From Nephrocerus scutellatus (taxonomy: Eukaryota > Arthropoda > Insecta > Diptera > Pipunculidae): a stretch of 64,000 nt of DNA. Under the pieces are notes generated by a model. It ran no database searches and was not told the DNA's origin. It was given only the letters and a program-made list of their open reading frames with translations. The stretch spans positions 87,876,965-87,940,964 of the forward strand of contig OX352765.1 of NCBI GenBank assembly GCA_947095585.1. The letters are read 5' to 3'. Below are positions 34,222 to 48,289 of this stretch, piece by piece (position 1 is the stretch's first letter; every line of letters begins with the position of its first letter). The translations under genes were made by a program, and so were the position numbers.

Positions 34222-34840
34222 TGTAACGAGTTTTTCCCAGCCGGTGTAGGACTCAGTGTGACGAGGGTTCTTCGTTTATAAGGTCGTTACCATAAAAAGA
34301 ATTGTTATTTGTTTGGGGAATGGAACTTGATCTTTTATTTTCTTCTTTTACTTAACAATTATTCATTTGTGCAACTTAAAGTATAATTCTTATGATATCC
34401 TTTTGTAACCTCGTTAGCTACGTGTATAGGCTGGCGAAGCGTAGTACCGGGGCGTTGTATTTTGACTATGATTGTGGATGGCAAGCGTGGTATCTTTGTA
34501 CTAGCGATGAGGCTGTTGCCTTTATACCATTCGGCTGTAATATTGATGTTTGCTAAGGCTTAGCGTCAAGCGTTTGGACGTAAAGGCAAGGATATCCCTC
34601 TTAAACCATTAATGCGAGGAAATGCTAGTCGAGTTGCTAGCAGTAGGAATCACAGGGAAAGAATGGGCTGATTGTCGGAATTTCCTGCCCTTTTATACTT
34701 TTCTAATCGCTTGGAAAAGTCCTGTTACTCCTGAACAGTGGGATGATCGATGTTTGTTGGGTTCCCACGGTCGGTTCGAGATCCATTTTGTGGTTCCGTT
34801 AAATCATCCGATTTTGTGTTGTTTTGTCCAGCTCTGTGTA
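34222..34840. repeat. LTR-like dispersed repeat L, copy 2
   Basis: It starts TGTAACGAG and follows copy 1 (18595-19185) throughout, with an additional 60-70 bp near 34330-34430 and a single 65-bp unit. Confidence 0.5.
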
Positions 34841-35290
34841 TGTTTTTGTTGTTGCATTCCTGCATTGCAGAAATCAAAACATAATTTGGCTTTGGATTTT
34901 GGTTTTTTTTTTTTTCAGTGTTCTGTTGTTTTGCTCGTCGTGTTGTTTGTTGTTGTTGCGTTTGGTTCAGCTCTGTTGTTGTTTGTGTCTTAATACTTGC
35001 AATATGCAAATTCATTTGGTTTGAGTTGTTCGGCTCAGCTCTGTGTATTGGTTTTGTTGTTGTTCGGCGGCGTGTTTCGGGTTGTTGTTGCTGTGTTGTT
35101 CGGTATGTCGCTCTTTTGTTGTTGGTACTTTTCGGGCGTTGTAATAGGCAAGCTCGTTCGGTTGGTGTTGCTCGACTTGTCTACGTTTATTATTTGTTGT
35201 TGTTCGGCCGCGTGTTTCGGCTTACTGTTGCTCAGTTGTTCGGTGTGTCACTCTTTGTTGTTGGTGCTTTTTATCAGTGTTCGATCATGA
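34815..35290. repeat. GTT-rich tandem repeat, period about 140 bp
   Basis: GTTCGGCGGCGTGTTTCGG at 35062 recurs as GTTCGGCCGCGTGTTTCGG at 35202. CAGCTCTGT recurs at about 34828, 34968 and 35036. Open frames through it are leucine/valine/cysteine-rich and not credible proteins. Confidence 0.65.
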
Positions 35291-35299
35291 TAGGTTGAG

Positions 35300-37820
35300 T
35301 TTCGTGAACCCCGTCGGCTATCCCCTTTGGCCTAATAATACTTGTGGTGATCTGCTCTCACTTACACTTGGGTGGCAGTTGTTGCACGCGTATGGTTTGC
35401 CGACTTCTATGATTTTTGTTGACTCCTCCTAAATATTCTGATCTCTCACATGTTTGCAGAGTCGGTAGTTTTCCGTCTCTCTCCCCCCTCTTGCTAGAAG
35501 TTTTGTGCAGTGTGGTGAGTTCTCTGTGGTGCTTATTTTACACAAAAAAAAAAGAGGAAATGCGAGAACGGCAAAATTAAAAATTATTCTCACTCTATTA
35601 GTGAGAGATGGGCGGTCAGTGATCTTTCGCTAGTAAATAATAATAATAGTCACACTTGCGGCCACAATATTTGGTACAGGTTGTATTAAAAAATAAGAGA
35701 GTTTTTAAATTTCTGTGGGAGAAATTCGTTCCAATTTGTTTCTCACAAAATGTTCTGTCCAGCGGGTTAATTGTTGTTCCTCCATAAGGATCAAAGAGCC
35801 GTCTATAACAGGGTAGTTGATGTGGTGTTTCTTTGATTTCAATTCGATTTAATCTGAAAAAGTAGAAATCCGTTCATCCCATTTCGTTGAAGATAAGTTT
35901 CCCATATTTGGCAGTTTTTACGCAAAAATCCAATCTCAAATTCTAAACAATTAAACGCGCATCATATGACTGACTATAAGCTGTCGCTTCTGGTACATCT
36001 CTAGTGATGTTGTTCGGCCGCCAAGCTGTAACATCTCTTTTCGCCAAAATTTCACAAAAACCTCTATCACATAAAACGAAAACATATTCATTGTTGGAGT
36101 TGGTTTTCAGTCCTTTCTATCACCGACGACAACGACGACACAAATTTGAAACAAAGCAATAACAACCAAAACAACAACGAAAAAATCAATTCGAAGCCAT
36201 GATTTGAAAGTTTCCCGAGATACGAGTATGTGGCGGCTACTGTACGGGCAACACTAATCCCCATATGGAAAAATTTCATTCAAACCTCGTTTGTTGGTTG
36301 TTTGTGTTGTTTTTGGTTTTGGTTGGGTTCGATTTGAGTGTTTTTTTGTCTTACTCTATCCCGTTTTTCGAATCAAATGGTATTTTCCTTGATTTGAATC
36401 TGTCCTGTCAATATATAGGGATAAAAGCTGAAGCCGAGTGAAACCGTTTTCTCCCAATGGGAAATAGATTTGAATTCGTCTCATCATACTGGCAACTGAA
36501 TGGAATGGAATGGGCAACTGAAATTTAACAAACGATCCTAAAACTAAGAGGAACTCACAGTCAAAATGTCTGCTCAACCTTCACTAATTAAAAAATCCTT
36601 TCCTTTTGGCAGCCTACCTGATAGAAGGCTCCACGTACGTACGTCAGAGAATTTCTATCTGGCATCGGTTCTGTTCAGAGTCCATCAAGATTCATGTTTT
36701 ACACACACATACAGACACATGCTGACGGTTTTTTCCCTTCATTCTGTCTGTCTGTCTGTCTGAACTTCATCAAATTGTCAGGGGAAAATCCTTTCGATTA
36801 ACAGACTTCAAGATTATCATTGTCATCATCATCGTGATAACAACTTACTACACAAACTCACATACGCAAACCGCCTCTTTTTGGCAACATCCTTATTGAG
36901 AAAGAAAGACCGACCTGCCAACACTCGACCAAAGGATGAAGACCTGAATCACAGCTCCGCAATTGAGATTAAATGAAAAGAAACCGACTCGTCCTGCTTC
37001 GAGAGCCCACTCCGTTCGAACAAATATGCAAAAGCCTGTCGTTAAAAAAAAACTAAAATTGAACATTTATGAAAGATACTAAGGACATCCGTCATTTGTC
37101 CGTTTATGATGCTTGATTTGCACACAAATACAGACACATATAAGCTGGAATTTTCGCACAATCAAGCAAAAGCGGACAACTATACTTGCCGATGTAGTCC
37201 CGAAACAATGGGGACTTTGGTAAATATTTTGTTATAGTCTTTGCTTTTCCATTATCATCATCTTTAGGATTTCGTTAATCCTTCAATCGTGTTGCGAACA
37301 ACAAAATGACACTTTGCACCTTTCTCTCGAGATACCTACTAAGAGGTAGACTTAAGGAAACATGAAGAGGCTCTACGCTCAATTATGTATCCTTGCATTG
37401 AGACAGCTGCTGTCAACACTTGTCCTCAGTCTAATCCTGATCGATATTGTATGTCCATGAACTATCAAAGTCTGCATTTTGGTTATTGCTATTACAGGGT
37501 GAGTCATAAAACTATTGACTCAACTCGTTCAAGTCGAGTAGGAGATTTTTTTCATGGCTGTACTCAAGTATAGGCATTTTCCCTCCTGGGATACTACCAA
37601 GTATGTACGATTCCTAAACGTGAGTGTTCAATTCAAGGAATATGCCTACTTACTAAACTGCACCTTACACAATTCAACCACTCTTCCCGCGGAACTGCTG
37701 TTAGTTATTAGTTATTACAAAGCAGTCATCCTATCAACATATTATCCAACATTGGTGCGCCGATTATAGTAACTAAGACGGAGTCAGAGCTTGACTTTTC
37801 CAATCAATTATACTAATTAA
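35300..37820. other. Gene-free stretch
   Basis: No supported gene. It contains CTGTCTGTCTGTCTGTCTG near 36746 and a run of G(A/T)TTGT-rich sequence near 36290. Confidence 0.4.
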
Positions 37821-37824
37821 ATAG

Positions 37825-38690
37825 AATGTGGCAAAGAGTTAAGATCGTAGCGAACCGTTTAGCGTACGTAAGTCGTAGCGGCATGTACAACGTAGACACG
37901 CGTCTGGTGCTGTATAAGTCGAAGCGTTGGGAAGAACGTAGCAAGTGTTTGTAGTGTATATAGACACGTAAGTAGCAGCTGTGTGTATAACGTAGGAAAA
38001 CGATTAATGTGCGCAGGTCATAGTGGCGTGTAGAATGTAGCTAAGCAGTTAGGGGTGCGTATGTCGAAGCAGTGTGTAGAACGTACCAAAACTGTATGAG
38101 ATGCGTAGAATATAGCTGTATGCAGAAAATAGCAAAGCGATTGGTGTGCGTAAGTGGTAGCAGTGAGTAGAAAGTAGCGAAGAGTTTAGCGATGCGTAGG
38201 TCGAAGCTTTATGTAGAAATACCAAAGTGTTCAGAGATGCGTAAGTCTCAGCTGTGTGTATAACGGAGCAAAGTAATTCGCGTGCATAGGTTTTACCGGT
38301 GTACAGAACATAGCAAAACATTTATCTATGCGAAGGTCGGTAGGTGCGATGTATAGGTTTTAGTAACAAAGCGTTTGGAGAGATGACCAAGTCGTAGCAT
38401 TTTTTTAACACAGCAAATGGTTTCGAGATAAATAAGTCACAGATGTGTGTAGAACGTAGCAAGGCGATTGGCGTGCGTAGGTCGTAGCGGGTGTGTAGGA
38501 TGTAGAAAAGCGTTTAGCGATTCGTGTAGAACGTATCAAAACGTTTTGACGGTGCGTAGTTTGTAGCCTTGTGCAGAAAATAGCAAAGCATTTGATTGGA
38601 GATCGTAGCGTTTTGTAGAACGTAGCGAATTGTTTGGACGCAGATGTGTATAAAACATAGAAAAGCGGTTGGTGATGTGCGGGTCGCAAC
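37825..38690. repeat. Degenerate minisatellite, unit about 46 bp
   Basis: The unit is close to GTGTGTAGAACGTAGCAAAG, then CG-TT-AG-GTGCGTAGGTCGTAGC. GTAG/CGTAG words and GCAAAG recur about every 44-47 bp across the block, some 18 units with high divergence. Minus-strand frames are by-products. Confidence 0.8.
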
Positions 38691-38904
38691 GGTATGGTAT
38701 TTATGTAAAATACATAAACGTGGTAAGGTTCTTACTCTTTAGACCCACTATTCTACGAATACTTAAATCCAAGCAGAAGTTTGAAAAAGAGGTAGTTCAC
38801 CGGGCTGCTTGTTCTGTTATATCATTCCCAGCGCTCTGTTTTGTACCAACACTCTTCTCATTTTTATTAATGATATCTGATTTCTTATCCAGTTTACCCT
38901 CAAC

Positions 38905-39430
38905 TTATCCGTAACCCCTCAACTGTCAGCGTCATTGACAAGACTTGTTGGAACGACCACATATTCGCCATCGCCAAAAATGCTGTGAAATTTTAAGGTT
39001 TTCTCAGAAGGTGCATACATTTTTCACTCTCACTGATCTGACTACAATTTGCATATCAATGTCATATCTGGTCAGCTACCTTCAATCTGCTAGATAGAAT
39101 TCAGAGCCGAGCTTACTTATAGGCGATGTATATTCAATAAATTTGCTTGTTTTTCACTGTTTTACCGCTATTACTAGAAGCGGTGCTCAAGAGAAATAGC
39201 CGGCTTAATCTGATCTTCAAATGTAAAGTTAAGTTCAGAGAGTCCTTCTTCTGCCGTTCAACAAGTATGTGGAGTGGTTTTCCAACCTCTGTTTTTCCTC
39301 ATCACTACAATCCGTAGGCACTCAAAGCACAATCGCACATCCTTTCCTATTTCTGAGCCTTAACGCCCACACTGTGCTAATCCTAGCATTATAAGGGTGT
39401 AAGCCCCTTTATGCACAAATAATCTAAAAA
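38905..39430 (+). mobile_element. Family F jockey-like 3' part, plus strand
   Basis: Frames read TCWNDHIFAIAKNAVKF (38940-38995) then a decayed tail ending in ATTATAAGGGTGTAA at 39390-39410. The first block equals the LCWNN...IAKNAAKC block in 19195-19830. Confidence 0.65.
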
Positions 39431-39589
39431 AATAATAATTCCCTTCGGTTGAAATTTACTGGTTTATTAAAAAAAATTGGTTTCTGGTTGGCTCCCGAAT
39501 CATAATCCAGTTATAGCTTTGTTCCTATCCTCTGTTGTCTGTTGTCTGTTAATTTGAAATTGCATGCAACTTTGTTCCTCTGCTTAGTT

Positions 39590-40460
39590 GGAAAACCCAT
39601 GGATAAAAAAAAAGACCCTTTCCCATATGGCCGACACTGCGACCTGAACAGATCTATTGTATCAGAAGGGTGTGACTATTTTAAGAGACGTACCACCTCG
39701 CTAATGAAGGGTAGTACCTCCTTAGTGGTAGAGTTTCTCAACTCTGCTGCCGAACATATTTCTTTATGGAAGATTTGTCTTCTTAACTGCCAGGAATTCA
39801 CAGAGAATGTGCGCGGATGATTCGTCATCGTCCGAGTAGAACCTACATTCTGTATCTGAGACTAGATTAAGTTTGTTAAGGTTGAGTCGCAAGCCAGAGT
39901 GACCTGTTTGCTCAGTAGTGAGTGGTTTAGTTGACAAGTCTGTCGACACAACACCCAACTTGACAGCACTAGACACTTGGCTAAAAGTGGGTACATCAGG
40001 TGTAGTTCCTGACGCCTTAGCCTTCTTGGAAACCAATGCTGGTAGTGTCCGATCCTCTGACTTGAAACGCTTGGCTCCGCATTGAGTGGAAGCTGCGGCT
40101 TTGGCAAAAGCACGAGCACTATCTTTTTTGCTTTTTTTGCACTAAAAAACTGCCTTCTTTTAATGCGAACTCAATTTAATGATGAAATGAAATCCATCTC
40201 GTTGTTGCATCAACAAGGGTAGATTCGTCAGAATCAGAATTGTTTGCCTCCGCGTCCTCGATTCTGACACCCTTGCGAGATCCACATGAAGCCCATATGG
40301 CCAGGCCGTCTGAAGTCTGGGGAAAGTTCGGCTTTCCAACAGCAGATCGAGAATTTATTGCAAAAATGGGGTTGGCCTTCAAGAGCTCAACAGCTTCTGG
40401 GGGTACAACGAGTTGGTTAACAGCAAAACCCGAGGTTGATGCATCGGTCTCATAATTTTT
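39590..40460 (-). mobile_element. Family G non-LTR element: ORF1 start fused to ORF2 end
   Basis: On the minus strand 40455-40180 encodes an ORF1-like frame (FAVNQLVVPPEAVELLKANP). 40036-39910 continues with TPDVPTFSQVSSAVKLGVV and breaks at about LTTEQ into TGHSGLRLNLNKL and TECRFYSDDDESSAHILCE, the cysteine-rich end of an RNase H-bearing ORF2 as at 44191-43979. The body of ORF2 is gone. Confidence 0.6.
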
Positions 40461-42248
40461 TAGGATATTTAAACCACTAGTACCTGGTATAGAGGTCGCC
40501 CTATGCCATGAGAAGGCCAGTTAAAACCGATGGTCGTCAGATATTGCGATTCCGCATACTAGCGGCGAAGCACTTTCTTAGCCATGCATCCATCGGCGTC
40601 CGCTGTTCCACCTTGGATTAGGGATTTTATAGCTTTAATGAGGATAGTACTAGTCTGTTGTCTTAAACCCTTCTCCTTTACCCGGGCTTGGTACCGGCAT
40701 GCTACTATTGTAACAAGGCGGAGTTAAAAGAAAATCTTATTTGCCGTCTGTTTTGGAAAATCATATATGTCGTCTCTTCATAATTCGTTGCCTTTGTTCT
40801 CGCACCTGGTTCGCGATCGGTATAATCTGCAATGCATTCTGCATTCTCACTTGGTTCGGGATATCGACTTAAAATTTCCAATAGGACTTTTTAAAGAAGA
40901 AAAGCGCGTCCACTTGTATTACGAATGATTACTTGAAATACTGGATAACACTTCCACACATTTTTGATCTTTATAGAAAATCGATACTAACTAAGAAGTT
41001 GGTGAGCAGATGCTAAATTGACAGAAGTTTGACAATATCGTACTGAATACAATAATAACAGTTCATTGTTACGCAACAAATTACCACCAAAGATCCATTA
41101 TACGACTCGCTCCACAGAGAACAAAAAATCAAAACGTCGGACTCATGTTCAATATATGGCTAAATGAAATGGTATGATCCTTGCGCCACTGCCAACACTT
41201 ACATACGTCAAGTCAGCTAAAAAAATTGCCCTACTTTTAGGAAAATTATTAATAAAAAAGCGCATTTATCAAAACTTCATCCAAGTTTTTGATGTGATGT
41301 GATTTTTGCCTGTAACACGATACCAAGTCCATCTGCTAGTGCAATAAAAAACTACCACTTCTTTTGCTTGATAAACCCACAGCAGACATCCATGTTGAAG
41401 AAATATTATTATAAAAGAGCTGCTGACTCTACTTGAGTCCTTTGAAACAAAACAAACGGTAAATTTGGCTCCCATCCAAATGGTAGTGAAATCGAAAAAG
41501 CGTGAGATTATTTGAAACAAGGCGACTGTGAGTATAAACAAAAGGATGAAAAGTCGCGAAAGTAGCACAGCATTCGATATGGGGATATGACAAAAAAACC
41601 GGAGAAGACATTGCATAACGAAACAAAGAGGAAACCAAAGGCATTGGTGGGTTTTCAAAGGGACGGATATAAAATCTCCAAAGCACCAAAAAGGATTCAA
41701 CAAAAAAATTTACTAACAAAAAATGGGAAAATTTTTAAGAAAACTGCCGGTTGACCCCTCCTTCCTTCCTCTCCCATTTTTTACCAAAAGCAGTGAAACG
41801 ATGATAATAGCACATTTCCAGTTGTCGTTTGTCATGAGTCGATGGTCGATGGGTGTTTACCTCAAATCAGAGTCAAGAAATCAGACACAGCATTGTGGAA
41901 GGAAACAATTGGTTTCGCACTCATGTTGAAAAGCCGCCTTCAAACAAGCTCCCCAGTACATAAAGCCATTTGAATAAGAAAAAGAAGAAGGCCAACCCAC
42001 TTCAGCTCAAATGAGAAGAGGACAATTCTGCCTAAGGCTTATTTACAACCTACACGGAGGGTTTTTTTTTGGAACGCAATCCAAAAATGAGTTGACTGAT
42101 TTATTATTAGGAGGTGTCGCCAGTAGATATTATTCCACTGCTGTTGTACGAATCACTCCAATTCGATGAATAATCGGTTTCTCTTTTTTGAACTGATGGT
42201 GCTTATCCCATGCCTGTACCATGGCTTGGAATAATTTTTGGAAAATAC
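40461..42248. other. Gene-free stretch
   Basis: No supported gene. The first about 280 bp may be the 5' leader of the family G copy (GGGCTTGGTACCGGCATG near 40685). Confidence 0.35.
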
Positions 42249-42249
42249 T

Positions 42250-42592
42250 TTAAAGAATTGATCGAATTGAAGAATTGATGAATTGAAGAATTGAAGAATT
42301 GAAGAATTGAAGAATTGAAGAATTGAAGAATTGAAGAATTGAAGAATTGAAGAATTGAAGAATTGAAGAATTGAAGAATTGAAGAATTGAAGAATTGAAG
42401 AATTGAAGAATTGATCGAATTGAAGAATTGAAGAATTGATCGAATTGAAGAATTGAAGAATTGATCGAATTGAAGAATTGAAGAATTGATCGAATTGAAG
42501 AATTGAAGAATTGAAGAATGGAAGAATTGAAGAATTGATCGAATTGAAGAATTGAAGAATTGAAGAATTGAAGAATTGAAGAATTGGAGAAT
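42250..42592. repeat. 8-bp tandem array (GAATTGAA)n with GATC variants
   Basis: About 42 units. Variant 9-mers GAATTGATC fall at 42260, 42413, 42438, 42463, 42488 and 42537 (positions of GATC). Because 24 bp is a multiple of three, minus-strand frames run open with an FFNSSILQ period; they are not genes. Confidence 0.95.
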
Positions 42593-42599
42593 TTAATTT

Positions 42600-43795
42600 T
42601 GTCCACTGATTAAATACAAAAAAAAATAATAAATTGACTGTAAGATTTCGATTCGTCTTCACCATCACCATAAAGTCGTAGGGCTAAAGACAAATTGCTT
42701 GGGTGGCTACAAGGTACGGATAGAGGATAACATCCTTCATCAAATTGCGGTTACTTAATGGACCAGAAAAATAAAGTTTCGCTTTCTTGTACTTTTTCTC
42801 ATTTCATTTCGTTTCGCTACACTTTTGAGAGTTAGTGGAATTATCTTTGGCAAAAACTTTTCTCATTCTCTGGCGGATTTTATTTTTTTATGTACACATA
42901 CACTCGACGTAAGTAGGCAAAGCGCAACGTAAAAGCGACACCCACCACTACTCCACGCCCCCATCGCAAGTTAAAACAATTGAGGCGCGACGCAGTTGAA
43001 ATATTCTGAAAAGTAATTGCAAAAGATTCCACCGGGACGTCTCATTGCACCCGCCGCAAATGTAATTTCCGCTTAAACAGGAAAGTCTCCTATAGTAGAG
43101 TGGAAGTTTGAAGGAAGCCTCCATACTATATACTTACTACCCTTTCCGTTTTAACTTTTGGTTTTCTTTTGGATTTCTTGTGTTCGGTGGAACTGTATTA
43201 AATGTAACTATCACTACACACACATACTTGTAGCAATTGTAACACTTTTGTAATGTTGCGGGTGAAAAAAAAAACACAACGAGATCTCCTTCGAGTGAGC
43301 TGCAAACGAAAACAAAGAGCCTAAGTAGTGGTTGGGAGTTTCTATGAAATATCGCCGCACAGAAATAGGCTGGAAATCAACTCTTGCATATTCCCAAGAA
43401 TCTCATCGCTGGGACACAAAATTAGGAAAAAAAACGCATAAATTGCAAAAGTTTTTCTTGACTTAAAACGAACGAGAAAGATGAGGTTTAACACCGAAAG
43501 GCAAAGGACCATTTCCTGTGTTGTTACTCTTGTTGTTCTAAGCCTCACATCTAGACAACGATAAAGTGAGAAATGGGTGATTTAATTTTGCGTGGATACC
43601 TTTTTGAGACCTTGTAAAAATAATTCAACTGTGATTGCCATGCGTATTTGAATTAATTTTTCTCAAGATGAATTTCCAAATTTAGGTCACTCTATATGTA
43701 TATGTCTTTAAAGGCTATATTCTGAAAGAAGAATTCCGAGGTAGAGGTAGATTTGCATGTGGAAAATGCTGAATATAACCTTGGAAATAATAATA
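42600..43795. other. Gene-free stretch
   Basis: No supported gene, array or inverted repeat. AT-rich unique-looking DNA. Confidence 0.35.
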
Positions 43796-43799
43796 GGAA

Positions 43800-46290
<2,491 letters not shown>

Positions 46291-46589
46291 GGGTACGTGT
46301 TTTGTGCACGAGTAGACGAACCTGGGATATGAACCTGGAGAGGGGTTCTGATTTTATCCTCATGGGGTGACGTGTGGGTGTCATCGGTCCCCATTAATAA
46401 ACCTACACACCTACATCTGCGAAACCCTTGTGGAAAATATAGTGAAATAGTGACAAGGTTTAACTTTTTGATGCAGATGCAGATGCAAAGTGCATATATG
46501 CGCATCAAACCCGACTTGGCAAATATCGTAATCAAGTTTGGAGCGAATAAACCCTTTGTATCACGATCATCTCAATCTGGGAAAATACT

Positions 46590-46740
46590 TTTTGAATCGT
46601 TTTAGGAAGCTTAACATTTCGCAGTATTCTCGGATGTCGAATACATATGTGCTTTGTCATTCTCATAAACCAAGAATTGCCAGTTTTCATTCCACAATGC
46701 ATATGCCACTGATAATTGATCCTTGATTTTCGTTTTGAAT
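46590..46740 (-). mobile_element. Short family F fragment
   Basis: CTTAACATTTCGCAG and CCAAGAATTGCCAGTTTT match blocks at 19240-19340 and 62455-62540 in the same order. Confidence 0.55.
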
Positions 46741-46744
46741 GCTG

Positions 46745-48285
46745 AAAACAGACAGCTTTGAGTGTGAAGCGTCAAATTCTCATTTTTTTTTTAAATGTCC
46801 ACATGCTTATGGAGTCCACACCATGATAATTTAAGTCACAAAGTGGGTGTTATATAATTATGGAGAGAAATAGATTGGAATGATTTGACTTCTGAACATA
46901 AAATGGACCACCAGTCTCCGTTCTACCGGCGCTTTTATCGCATACACTCATAGCATGTTTCGCATAAAGATAGAAACTTCCGAATTAGGAAAATTGTCAG
47001 CATCTTTTTATTCCAGCTTTACATCCCCTGTTGATTGATTCAAAACATAAACAAAGCAATTCTTTCTTTTGTTTATCGAAACCAATTTTGCCATTCAAAG
47101 AAGAGGATAAAGATGAAATCTCCGCCAATATAGAAGTTAAAATGTTAAAGGATATTCTTTATTGCTGTTGTTGTCGTTCAGTTGGTATGGAGTATGACAA
47201 CCAATTTGAATGACGATCGGCTAACATAACGACAATTCAGAGAACAGACAACAGAGAAGTAGGACTATTATCGGAATTCCCCAAAGTGTTACTTCATGTA
47301 AAAATGTCCTCTGACTCGACTTTTCCTCCCCTTTCAACTCATTCTGTTCCCTATTCATTCCCCCATCCCTTCACCATGAAACTACAGAATGCTTTTCGCT
47401 CTTATGCCTTTCTTCAATTTCATTTTAATTTGTTGGCCCAAAGCCAAAGCACAAATTTTTAACAAAACTGCTGTGTAACGTGCAATGAGATATGCGATGG
47501 CGGTTGTTGGATGTTGGATTGGATCAGCAAGTCTATATCCTTAATAAGAGTATGAAGAGGGTTGTAAACATTACTGACTATGGAGAAACGTCGAATGTGC
47601 CAACAATAACAAGGATAATAAAAGGCATCAGCTCGCATAAAGCAAAGCATTATAGTGCGAAACAGATAAGATATGTGCGGCGCTATACAAGGAAGCAAGG
47701 ACGAAAAAAAGTTGAATTTCTGAGCTGAAATCGAATTGAAAGAAATCAACCGCAGAGGGTATGTACAGCCGAGAGTCGAAAAATTCATCGAGGGACTCCT
47801 GTGTTCAACATTTTTTTGCGACGAACGTTTTTTGTACGATCCGCTAGGATATGATATCCACCATACGATACAACTGTAAAAACGCATTAATGTGGAAACG
47901 AGTTGATTATTACTCCGAGAAAACGAAGAAGAAATTGCACCAGTCGCTTCGGGTTGGTAGCCCTATATCGAAAGGATTATTGCACGCATCAATTACACTG
48001 AACTGCTCTGGTTAATGATAGGAAATTGCGGTAATTATTCGAAATTTTATATAGGTTCTGCAAATGTCCTGTTATCTCATTTGAATAGCAGGCAAAGAAT
48101 TGTTAAATGAAACCTTTATCAAAGAGAGAGATTGGGTTTTGCGTTTATATTCAAGCCGAGGGATATACGAAAATGGAAAGAAAATAAATGAGTTCAGTAG
48201 ACACAAAGGAAAACGCACTTTTGATTTGCAGTTAAGGGTGTACGTTGTTCGACTTTAACAATTTGCTACAAGTTCCATAGACCAC
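46745..48285. other. Gene-free stretch
   Basis: No supported gene. A 142-codon minus frame at 47887-47459 lacks any family signature and overlaps a plus frame, so I do not call it. Confidence 0.3.
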
Positions 48286-48289
48286 GAGA

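Noticed and set aside
34824..35298. Cysteine-, valine- and leucine-rich plus frames
   Set aside because: Translation of the GTT-rich tandem array.
37495..37800. Possible DNA-transposon end (CAGGGTGAGTCATAAAA)
   Set aside because: No matching inverted partner or transposase was found nearby.
37825..38690. CRISPR-like or gene array
   Set aside because: Units are contiguous and divergent without constant repeats and unique spacers, and the DNA is eukaryotic.
42153..42671. 172- and 118-codon frames with repeating FFNSSILQ
   Set aside because: By-products of the 8-bp array, whose 24-bp multiple keeps the frame open.
47459..47887. 142-codon minus frame
   Set aside because: No recognisable domain, and a competing plus frame overlaps it.
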